Below, piece after piece: positions 29,411-39,263 of a DNA stretch of 64,000 bases. Each line of letters starts with the position of its first letter. The stretch's first letter is position 1. The position numbers and the translations under genes were made by a program. The notes under the pieces are model-generated. The model did not search any database, had not been told where the DNA came from, and saw only the letters and a program-made list of their open reading frames with translations. The stretch is from Ianthella basta. Lineage: Eukaryota; Porifera; Demospongiae; Verongiida; Ianthellidae. The stretch covers positions 5,908,371-5,972,370 of the forward strand of contig OZ025868.1 of the NCBI GenBank assembly GCA_964019415.1, in the 5' to 3' direction.

Positions 29411-32400
29411 GTATATCTACTCCAGAAGTCTTCATTCTCTAGTATGCTGTGGCTCTCTCATAAATATATACTTTGCATAAAGTAATCACTTGAATAAGTG
29501 ACTGATGTATGTGAATGCCACTGACTTTACAATGTCAAACTCTATAATCCTATAGACTACCTCCAAGCCTTACTCCTTCCTACTGTATGTGTGTGATACT
29601 CACTTGCACTTTGCATACCTTACTCGCTGATGCAGGCCCCTTATGTGATAACATGTGTGATAATGGCGGTACATGTAACGACACTGGAAGCTGTGTCTGT
29701 ACGGCTGGCTTTACAGGACCCACCTGCAACGACATTGGTTAGCTAGTGCCATCAATTATACAATTTTTGTTATTCAATTATACATTCAGTGTTTTAATGT
29801 AATGACACCTACCTAGTACCGTTAATTTTGTCCAATGTATGCAGCAACTTGTACTCCACCCTGTTTGAATGGAGGAACATGTCATGACACTTCTTCATCC
29901 ACGGCTCACTGTCACTGTCCCAGTGGATACACAGGATCTCATTGTCAAAAAAGAGGTATGCATGTGTAGTGTATGCATGTATATACACAAGCGAGACAAT
30001 ACATGCAAGAAGTGCTCCATGAATCATTGTTTAACCCATTAGCGCCGAATGACGCCTGTAGGCGTCATTTATTAGTTTGCGCGTAAGTCCGGATGACGCC
30101 TGTAGGCGTCATAACCGAAAGCGCGCATTAAGCTTCGTATATTTTTCGCTACGAGCCTTGCAAGGACACACCACTTTCGAAGGATAGATAGCAGTAACGG
30201 AGCTTTGAACAGCTGCCTTGTCCCATACCTTACTTGCGTCCAAAGCCTGCACTCCAGCGCCAAAGTTCGCACTCAGTACGCAACGGGTGAAGGTGAGTTT
30301 ATTACACGACGCAGCGACTAAACCAGGGCGAGCAGGAGTATTGAAGTCTTATGAGACGACCCTTCCATCTTTCTGCCTGACATTGGCAAAACGGCGCTCT
30401 TCTTCCTATCGTCTCGGGCCCGAATAAAGTTAAAAACCATGACACACCGAATAGCTCGCGTGCGTCGCCATTTTAATTTCGGCACCTGGTGCACGGCGCG
30501 AATTTTAAACTTCAGCGCTAATGGGTTAATATATATTACACATGTTACTAACTACACATGCTTCATATTTCACAGTGAAATGTACCCCAGCCTGTGAGAA
30601 TGGAGGAATATGCAGTGGTTCATCTTTCAAAAGTTACTGTGACTGTCCCAGTGGGTATTGGGGATCCTACTGTCAATTCAGAGGTATATATAGCTTTGCA
30701 AATGTGCGACCAAAGCAAAAATTAATGAATATAATGTGGCATTTGCTATATTTGTTCCTTATGTTTACAGTGAGCTGTATTCCAAGCTGTCAAAATGGAG
30801 GAACATGTGAAGCTACCTCCTCCTCTCCTCGTTGCAAATGTCGCACTGAGTACACTGGTTCTTACTGCCAGAAGAGAATAGGTATAATGGCTACTTGGGA
30901 TTAACTGTACAAGGAAATTAGGAATGCAGAGTAAACATCACGGAAATGTGGTTCATCATGGTGTTGAGTTGCTGCTGCTTGATTCTATGCTTATTCTGCT
31001 GGCCATTACTAAATCACTTTTAATTCTAAAAGAATTTTATACACTAGCTTATTATTAATGTACACAGCAATTGTTTCCTAAAATACCGGTACAATGTGTA
31101 TTTCACAGATCCTTGCAGCCCTGGTTGCCTGAATGGAGGTACATGCAAAACTTCATTTAGATACACTCCAGTCAGTCGCTGTGAATGTCCCAGTGGATAC
31201 ACAGGAACCTACTGTCAGAACAGAGGTACAGCACAGCTGTATACATAATATATAATAATCATATGTAAGAGTGGTGGAGACATAATAAATGATGAATATT
31301 TTGTTTAGACATGGAGTATCAGTGATTGTTTAGTGCTTCAAAATTGCAGTGACCTGTAGTCCAGCATGTCAGAATGGAGGAACATGCCACATATTCAATT
31401 CTTATGCCAATTGTGACTGCCCCAGCATGTATAGAGGAACACATTGCCAGGAAAAGGGTATGACATTGAACAGTTATATGTTTGCCATATATGGTCCAAG
31501 GATGAAAGATGCATGCATAATCAATTGCAATATGCTTCAAACATGCAGTGACTTGCAATCCAACTTGTCAGAATGGAGGAACCTGCCACATTAACTCAAA
31601 GCCATTCTATGCTTACTGCCACTGCCCTAGTGGATATACTGGATCCCATTGTCAGATAAAAGGTAATTCAGGTTACATTTGTACATGACAAGCACAATCC
31701 CGGTACGAATGCAAGATGCAACTTGTCTCATAAATACAGCGACTTGTAGTCTAACCTGTCAGAATGGAGGAACCTGCTACTTTATCTCTGACACTGAGTT
31801 TGCTCGCTGTCACTGCCGCATTGGGTACACAGGACGTTATTGTCAGCAACAAGGTAGCAAACAGTCATATATATTGTGCATTACCAGCAAGGTCCGTGAA
31901 TTCAAGTCATGTTTTGCACATGCATGTCTTGTAACTGCAGTGATCATGACCTGTAGTCCCTTCTGTATGAATGGAGGAACCTGTCGAACTAACTCTTCCA
32001 ATACTTTCTGTGAGTGCCCCTCTGGGTATACAGGATCCTACTGTCAGAAAAGAGGTACTACCCACACTACTACATAGTACTATTAGTGGTCCATGCAACG
32101 AACACTGCATCTCATAAATTCACTGCAGTGACTTGTAATCCAATTTGTCTGAATGGAGGAACCTGTTGGACTAACTCTTCCAATGTTTACTGTGAGTGCC
32201 CCTCTGGGTATACAGGATCCTACTGTCAGAAAAGAGGTACTACCCACACTACTACATAGTACTATTAGTGGTCCATGCAACGAACACTGCATCTCATAAA
32301 TTCACTGCAGTGACTTGTAATCCAATTTGTCTGAATGGAGGAACCTGTTGGACTAACTCTTCCAATGTTTACTGTGAGTGCCCCTCTGGGTATACAGGAT

Positions 32401-34438
32401 CCTACTGTCAGAAAAGAGGTACTACTCACACTACTGCATAGTACTATTAGTGGTCCATGCAATGAACACTGCATCTCATTAAAATCACTGCAGTGACTTG
32501 TAATCCAATTTGTCTGAATGGAGGAACCTGTCAGATTAACTCTGAGATTCCCTCTGCCCACTGTGTTTGCCCAAAATGGTACAACGGATCTTACTGTCAA
32601 AACAGAGGTAAATCAGCCAGGAACACAAATACAGCATATTGTTGCTAAAACATGCCAATCTGCACATTGCAGTGACCTGCACTCCGGCCTGTGCAAATGG
32701 TGGTACATGTCATTTGTCGTCCTTGAACACCTACTGTGACTGTCCCAGGGGGTACACTGGATCCTACTGTCAAAAGAGAGGTATAATAGCCACATGCATA
32801 TTATTGCGAAAGACTTAGGTTAATTGGGGTTGTAATTAGTGTGAGAACACAGACACATGCTACATACATAAGTTCACCTGCACCTCCTCATATTTCACCT
32901 TTTAACTTAATACAGTGACTTGTAGCCCATCATGTCAGAATGGAGGAATATGCCATGTAAATGGTACCACAGCTCATTGTGTGTGTCCTGTTGGATATGA
33001 GGGCCATCACTGTCAAAACAGAGGTACATGCATGCGCATGAATGCACTTGAACTCTGTACAGACTGTAAATATCCAACATTTGGAGAATATCATTATTAG
33101 TAAGTTCTTAACCTACTGTCTTCTGCTTCAGTCTGTTTCCCAAGTTGCCTGAATGGTGGAATGTGTATAGCTTCCAATTTCTCTGCCCACTGTGACTGTC
33201 AAACTGGTTACACAGGTTCTCACTGTCAGGATAATGGTATAGTAACACGTATAATTATGCAGGAATTTTTTCAAACTACAGTATTTAGTCTACTACTTCA
33301 TGAAACATGCATTTCGCATAATTTTTATTTTGCAGTCACCTGCTCTCCATCCTGCGTGAATGGAGGAACATGTCATTACGCTTCTTCCTCCACTGCTCAC
33401 TGTCTGTGTCCCAGTGGGTACACGGGATCCTACTGCCAGAATAGAGGTACCTATGCATGCATGAATTGTGTATGTCTTAGCAACAGCTACATGCACATCA
33501 CAAGAATATTATTTAGTCCATTAAAATGTACATGATTGTGCTCATGTATGCTTCATACCTTCAGTGACCTGCAATCCTACCTGTCAGAATGGAGGAACAT
33601 GTAAAGAATCCAAATGGAATTCGTCTGCTCACTGTGTTTGTCTCACCAGATACAGAGGATCATACTGTCAGGACAGAGGTAAAGGAATAAAGACATATCA
33701 GACTACATTTTGTTGCATTGGCCATGCAGCTGCAGTATGTTGCATTCAGCCTCCAGGTCACATTATAATAATACAAAATTTGTACTACAGTAGCATGACT
33801 TGTGCAATTAAACAAAGGCAACTGTTAATGCTATGTTTCACGTATCGTTTGTCTGCTTATGGTCGGGCTTCCTGAAGTTATCAGCATACTGGTCATGCAC
33901 TGAAATTACATGTCCAAATGTATGTTGGCTCCATCCAGTTCATTCGCCTGATGCTGGCTCTAAATCTGCGAGTGACACCAATAGCAGATCAAATTATGGA
34001 TGGATTGCAGGTGCAGTAATGGCACCGCTTGTTGGCCTCTGCATATGTGTGTGTATCTCCGCTGGTATTGTGATCAGAAAAAGAAATAAGCGGAGAAGGA
34101 AAGGTAGACAGAGCAGGCCAAATTCCACTGATCAGCCAGCACTGCCAGTAAGGGTATGCCCATAGACCAAAGAAGACAAATCTCCATGGATGTTCTCCAT
34201 ATCATTTACATTACTGCAGGGTGTGCTTCTACTCAGTATAGACAATGAAGAGGAAGAGGAAGAGGAGGAGGAGGAGGAGGAGGAAGAGGAGGAGGAGGAG
34301 GAGGAGGAGGAGGAAGAGATTCGGAAGGAAGAACTCAAAGAGGAGGACACCCATTTAAGCAATGGTGCAGCTCATGAAATTAGTCCACTGATGGAGGATA
34401 CTGATGATGAGCACCCCCTGGACCTTCTCATGAACTAA
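23075..34438 (+). CDS. Gene C: membrane-anchored leishmanolysin-type metalloprotease with 17 EGF domains
   Basis: Thirty-eight exons give 4212 nt (1403 aa), described by module in the next three entries. Order: signal peptide, M8 (leishmanolysin/invadolysin) zinc protease, Cys-rich C-terminal protease region, 17 EGF repeats, one transmembrane helix, acidic cytoplasmic tail. Zinc ligands are visible as HELTH (H235, E236, H239) and H340 in FSHWEK, with the Met-turn methionine M351 (NELMSP) eleven residues after the third His, the spacing I recall for leishmanolysins. All catalytic residues are intact, so an active ectoprotease is expected. It is a paralogue of I and J. Secreted or GPI-anchored M8 enzymes are known; a protease on a long EGF stalk with its own helix is unusual to me. 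Confidence 0.9.
30031..30529. mobile_element. piggyBac-like MITE in gene C intron
   Basis: The element has inverted ends TTAACCCATTAGCGC / GCGCTAATGGGTTAA, so TTAA sits outside a terminal CCC, as in piggyBac elements. The interior is about 491 bases, GC-richer than its surroundings, with no transposase ORF. It contains two 20-base hairpins with the arm ATGACGCCT (30049-30068 and 30093-30112). It lies between the second and third EGF exons of gene C. Confidence 0.85.
32055..32418 (+). repeat. Two 182-bp intron+EGF-exon units
   Basis: 32055-32236 and 32237-32418 read as identical by eye, each holding an intron and a complete EGF exon (gene C EGF 10 and 11). Flanking units (EGF 9 and 12) are similar but diverged. 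The identity of the intron as well as the exon points to a very recent tandem duplication or an assembly artefact. Confidence 0.93.
33939..34438 (+). other. Gene C transmembrane and acidic tail exons
   Basis: Exon 33939-34147 encodes a Ser-rich stem, one helix (GAVMAPLVGLCICVCISAGIVI) and a basic stop-transfer run (RKRNKRRRKGR). Exon 34220-34438 encodes a tail with about 24 consecutive Glu residues and ends DDEHPLDLLMN. Gene I ends NDDEQLLLLN, so an acidic, Leu-rich C terminus is conserved although the poly-Glu is not. Confidence 0.85.
34246..34317 (+). repeat. GAG/GAA trinucleotide repeat coding poly-Glu
   Basis: About 24 GAG/GAA codons in the last exon of gene C. Gene I has only a short Glu run at the equivalent place. 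Confidence 0.95.
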
Positions 34439-35084
34439 TTCCATTTGTAGCTCAGTTGGAAGAGGCAATTATAGGTAGCATAATTATAACAGTAATGTAG
34501 ATTAACACTTAGGCCTTGTATAATTTGTGTATGGTTCTGTAGCTTACAGCAAATTAACTAAAGTAGCACAGCAAATGTATAACAGTAAACGCACAAACTT
34601 TGGAACAGCTGGCGCGAGAGAGGCAGTCGACCTTGGCTATGTTGCAGCCGTCATCAGTGCTGCACTGGAGCCTGATACAGTAACTACCACACTGCACTAT
34701 AATTATATTTTCAAAGAAGGAAATGAACAATCAATAATAATACATAAGGCACACACATGTGCACTGCCTTGGAATAGAAACATAGTGATTATAATATAAT
34801 GCCCTCATAAGACCATGCACTCATGCATACAAGGGAATAGCATGCATATTATGCATGACATGCAGAATGGATAATACGTAATATATTATGATAGCTATAG
34901 CTATAAACATTATAATTATGATAACAAATAAGTTTTACTGTAAAGCACGAACTGCACTGAATATTGCTAGTTGCGCGCGTAATTTCCTACGAGTGACCGG
35001 AAATGCCCTGCACCGTTAACTAATTCGACGTATATACGTAACATATATAACTAGCATTTTGTTGTGTAGCGAGTGAGTCAGGAA
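34439..35084. other. Intergenic region between C and D, with an unassigned ORF
   Basis: An open frame at 34527-34799 has an exon-like core (KLTKVAQQMYN, NFGTAGAREAVDLGYVAA) preceded by a TTCTGTAG acceptor-like sequence. The amino-acid composition looks protein-like up to about 34681 and then degrades. I do not recognise it, and it has no counterpart in the rest of the locus. It may be a stray exon or a chance ORF. The remainder is AT-rich, leading into the gene D promoter. Confidence 0.35.
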
Positions 35085-37738
35085 ATGGCAGCCTTTAAGA
35101 AGAAACTAGCCCCAACTTTCTTATTCAGATTCCTGTGTTTGGCTGCATTGTCTTTACTAGTGAATGGTGAGTTAGCTGTATCGCAACTATGCATGTGGCA
35201 GCATTCAGTTCAAAAATCTCTAGTTAACTAGGCTAAGCCCAAATTCAGGACACGCAATCGTGAATCACCAGAATCAAAGGAAATCGCTGTTCACATTCTC
35301 CTGCCCAATACAGCATTATTCTTTGTTCTGCGATGTGATGCTGACAATAACAAGTATAAGTACAATAATAATAATACTAGCTCTCGCTTAGCTATCGTGC
35401 CTCATGAGCGATGTCACGGTCGCGCTCGATGAATGTGTACAGCTATAGGAGGTGCTGATTCTCTTCGATGATATATAGACACTAGCTATTTCCTAGGTAT
35501 ACTGGAGTATATCGTAGAGCTCTCTATTTCTACAAGTGTGTATAGCCGCACGACCGGTGTCACGGTTTATTCCATCCCCCCAGTTTTGTATCCCCCCGGG
35601 TAAAATAAACTAGGATACTTTATCCCCCGACTTCAAATTTCTGAGTATTTCTTAACTCTTTTTGGTGTGTTTCACCTCGAGGGGTTGTTCTGACATCCAT
35701 CAACCCTGCTTTGACAAGCAGTAGCTAAGATTCAGACTGTTTCATGCTCCTCACATGCTTAGGCTGTAGCGTCGATGTACCTGCACATCGATGTCCACCA
35801 GTTTGCGAAACTGCACGCCTGGCTGCTACTCAAGCACTTCTACTACACAAGCATCCCAGCCATGGTAGAAGGACAAAAACCTCACCGCGGTCGTCAGTTA
35901 ACAAGATTGCAATTGATGTGGTCTTCTGCAAGGACTGCAAAGGAAGGGCAGGGTTCGCAGATATCGTCACCTAACAGTCTTTTCTGGTAGTGGTAAGTCT
36001 CATCCTGCAGCAGGGTGCATTTTACTAGCTTCTATCAGCATTTCTGTGTCGTTTAACCAACCTTCGGTTACCCGGGGGATACTTTATACGGGGGGTAAAA
36101 TAAACTGTGACACCGGGCCACTCGAGTTAACGTCTAACAAAAGGATTCTGCCACGTACGTGCTTGCATGTGTTGCCTCGAACTCTTTGCATAAACATATT
36201 GCAGCGCTAGCAATTTGATACGGCACGTACATTTATTTGTAGTTCGAATCTCTTTTTATACGAGTTGGAGGTTTGCCCCAGTTAGAGTTTTGCTTTTTAT
36301 ACGAGTTGGAGGTTTGGGCGTAACATATGAATGTCTTCTTCTTTGCCATTTGCCTAATATTCCCTTCTTGCCTTATGGATAACCCCCTTCACTCATACTC
36401 CATCTTGTACCATCTATTTTCATAGGTTCTGTTGACACATTACCTGACTGCCTTGCAGACTGGGAATGCATGAATGGTGGCACATGTCGCCCAAATGGTA
36501 CATGTATTTGCCCTTTAGGAACCTACGGAAGCAATTGCTATACTCCTCGTTAGTCAATCAATGCACATTATTTCACATAAATTGTTGTGTTTTATGTTTC
36601 TGATCAGCCAGGACATGTGCATGTTATATAACTGACACTTGTCTATATGAGCATGCATGTCATATAATGTATATACATTTGTAGCTTTCCATACATCCTA
36701 GCTGACACACATTGCATGCATGACTGTACCTTCGCAAATAATTCATGAGAGTCCATTATAATAATAATAATAATGTCATATTGTAAACTTTCACATGCAT
36801 GCAGGCTGTCACCCTTCTTGTCAGAACGGAGGAAGATGCTACGGATATTCTGAAAACTCTGGTCACTGTGTTTGTCCCAATTACGTGACAGGGACCTACT
36901 GCCAGCACATTGGTACTCGCATGTGCATGCTGAACATAATGCCTTTCATAGACTTATATTTAGTTTCACATAATTGAAAGTAAATAACTACAGTCGTTTC
37001 ATGGTTTCTAGTCCCAATTGACATTTGCACTCTGCACTCAATCATGTGAACAAAGTATATTACAGTAGATTCATGCATCACACACATGAGAATGTGGCAT
37101 GCTCCAAATGACGTGGTTGAGTGCAGAGCGTAAATGTCAATTGGGACAAGAAACCATGAAACTGTAGCATAATACATTTCCTCCTGTATAAAACATAGTG
37201 TGTACACCACCCTGTCAGAATGGAGGAACATGTAAGGCACTTTCCAGTAGTTTGTCAACTGTGTGTCATTGCCCAAGTGGTTACACAGGTCAACAGTGTG
37301 AGATTGCAGGTGCGTTTGATCAACTGGAACATTACAAACACGTATATGCGATTTGATGTGCACCTATGTATACGTATGTACTAAGATTGCCTATTATCTC
37401 ACTTACATTGTCATTTAGTCTGTTACCCAGGATGTGAGAATGGTGGAACATGTTATATTCAGTCTTCCAAGTCTCACTGTGACTGCCCCAGTGGCACCTC
37501 AGGAAGCCATTGTCAGTACAAAGGTACACATGCTCGTGAATGTGCATGTTCATGACAAACGTTTGTGCAGATTATCTGATCCCCAAAATTTCTATACTAT
37601 AGAAGCACAAACTACAAGTGAAGCACCAGGCTGTTCACCACCCTGTCAGAATGGAGCAACGTGTGTGGAGCTTCCAGAACGGATGCTCATTCCATGTTAT
37701 TGTCCTACTGGGTACACAGGACGGTATTGTGAGAAAGC

Positions 37739-37812
<74 letters not shown>

Positions 37813-38614
37813 ACGCGCGCACATGATCAAAGGTGTGTAGTGCCTGCATGACTTGCATTGCAAGAAATAATGTTGTAATGACATGCTTTTCTCTGCCTGA
37901 ACTGACAGTGTATGTAAGTGTTTAAAGGATTATACATTATAAAATCACGCTGCATTTAAGCAACAATGCTTCATATTTCTCTTCCTTTGCCTGTATTTCA
38001 TGATTACAGAAAACTTTGGTGTCATCATTGGAGGAGTGCTCGGTGGAACAGTCCTCGTGATCACCTTACTGGTCTGTGCCGGATGCCTTGTGGTGGGTTG
38101 GACACGTATTAATAGGCATAGAGATGTACGTGTTCCGGAGGTCACTGATGACGAAGACTGTTCTCCTGATGACCCACTGCTCAACCATGACCAGCAGTTT
38201 TCCGACACAGCTCCCAGCACCTACAATCAGATTGAGTGCCCTCCAAACACATCAGATGAGGGCAGCTTCGTTCAAGCTCCTTGTCAGCCCCTCTTTTCAG
38301 AAGCACCTCCTCCTCCCCCAAACACTGAAGACATGTCTGAACAGTTATCGTCTATAACATTTGTTGGGAGGAGACGTAACCCCTGGCCAGTCAGCCATCC
38401 TCTACCCACCTCTGTAGATGGTATGCCTACTCATCCTGACTACCTCTCCCTATGGCCAGAAGCACCTACTGCCAACTCCAATGATGAATGCACATGGCAA
38501 CATGAAGACTTAACTTTGGTTAGGAGGAGAAGCAGCCCAGTCAACTATCCCCTTGCCTCGAGATCCTTTGCAGTGAATGCTGCAATTCCTAGGCCTACCC
38601 ACCTAACATCATAA
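35085..38614 (+). CDS. Gene D: single-pass EGF receptor-like protein with trafficking tail
   Basis: Seven exons give 1272 nt (423 aa): 35085-35166, 36426-36548, 36805-36912, 37199-37309, 37419-37523, 37603-37740 and 38010-38614. ATG 35085 opens a leader ([22 protein letters not shown]). Five EGF-like domains follow; the first is distinctive ([20 protein letters not shown]). The helix is [26 protein letters not shown], with a basic flank (RINRHRD). The tail of about 170 residues carries DDPLL (a DxxLL motif) and YNQI (YxxPhi) inside [11 protein letters not shown], and is otherwise Pro- and Ser-rich with no enzymatic domain. It is a type I surface protein, paralogous to E and G. The large first intron holds a TIR element, and the exon 6 donor merges with a GT repeat. 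Confidence 0.88.
35554..36116. mobile_element. TIR element of about 563 bp in gene D intron 1
   Basis: The ends are imperfect inverted repeats: CCGGTGTCAC.GTTTATT then a C-rich run at the left, and the reverse complement at the right (GGGGGGTAAAATAAACTGTGACACCGG). The interior contains further GGGTAAAATAAAC / ATACTTTATCCCCC sequence, so sub-terminal repeats are present. No transposase ORF. I cannot define a target-site duplication and do not assign a superfamily. Confidence 0.75.
36988..37167. mobile_element. Tc1/mariner-like MITE in gene D intron
   Basis: Inverted arms of about 55 bases: TACAGTCGTTTCATGGTTTC at the left and its near-complement GAAACCATGAAACTGTA at the right, enclosing a non-coding centre. 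TA at both ends plus CAGT/ACTG termini fit a Tc1/mariner-type target site. It lies between EGF exons 36805-36912 and 37199-37309. Confidence 0.75.
37741..37811 (+). repeat. (GT)n microsatellite starting at a splice donor
   Basis: The GT tract begins immediately after the last base of gene D exon 37603-37740, so its first GT is the splice donor of that exon. Confidence 0.93.
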
Positions 38615-39263
38615 AAAGGGCAAATTTGTAATATGACAATAATTATTCATTGGAATTTATAATCTTTGAATTTTGTAAGCATCACTCATAATTACAATAC
38701 ATTCACTGCTGCAGTGTTGCATGTGGCCTTTATGCTTGCAGCTTCCTTTGTGTTTTCCTCAGTGTAGCTACACAGGAAAACCTACAGCAACATGTTGCAA
38801 AACATTCTTGCAAATTAACGCATAACTAGTGGCATTCAATATCCTATTCCATAATTATTGCTATTTCAACATGCAGCTATTCCAAATAAGGCAGTAATCG
38901 TCACATGCATCCTGGGATCTTATTGTCCATCCTTTTATACCATTACCATTACATGACAAACACTCTCAAGTTAGAAAACCAGCAGCCATGCCAGTAGTAT
39001 AATATTTCCTCTTGCTCACCATTTGAAGATATCAGAATAAACCTCTTCAGTGACCAAGAATAGTGAATGGTTACTTCTGGTGTCTGCATAGCCAGTGCAA
39101 GCATTGTATTGTAGTCACGTCACAGGTTGACTTTGCTGCATAATAATAATATAGAAACTACACAGATTATTATTGTATAAAAACTGCATGGGCTGTATAC
39201 CATAATATAATATTCTTTCAATCATATACAAAACATTCTACTGTGTAGTGAGTGAGTCGGGAA
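38615..39263. other. Intergenic region between D and E, with decayed A/B last exon
   Basis: No intact gene. From about 38868 to 39099 the sequence resembles the last intron-exon junction of genes A/B (TATTTCAACATGCAGCTA..C.AAATA, then TTATTGTCCAT, GACAAACAC, and later GGTTACTTC..G...GCATAGCCAGTGCAAGC). Frame is lost. A short stretch before the gene E ATG matches the gene D start region (TAGYGAGTGAGTCRGGAAATGGC). Confidence 0.55.
38868..39099 (+). pseudogene. Decayed copy of gene A/B last exon
   Basis: The acceptor context CTATTTCAACATGCAG matches gene B before 21299. The downstream similarity is patchy but collinear, with indels and stop codons. The match was seen by eye only, so the boundaries are approximate. 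Confidence 0.5.

Larger units (their letters stand above)
29636..33678 (+). other. Gene C array of 17 EGF-like exons
   Basis: One EGF per exon, each 102-117 bases and phase 1-1: 29636-29737, 29845-29955, 30576-30683, 30771-30881, 31109-31225, 31350-31457, 31549-31662, 31740-31853, 31941-32054, 32129-32236, 32311-32418, 32494-32607, 32673-32780, 32916-33023, 33132-33236, 33336-33446 and 33565-33678. Each has six cysteines in the C.P.C.NGGTC...C.CP.GYTG.YC pattern. No calcium-binding signature is evident. Exons 10 and 11 are part of a near-identical 182-base repeat. The array probably acts as a spacer or a ligand-binding stalk. Confidence 0.9.

Noticed and set aside
29636-33678. CRISPR-like or satellite interpretation of the regularly spaced EGF array
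   Set aside because: The regular units are coding exons with six-Cys EGF pattern, phase 1-1 boundaries and divergent introns; the organism is eukaryotic.
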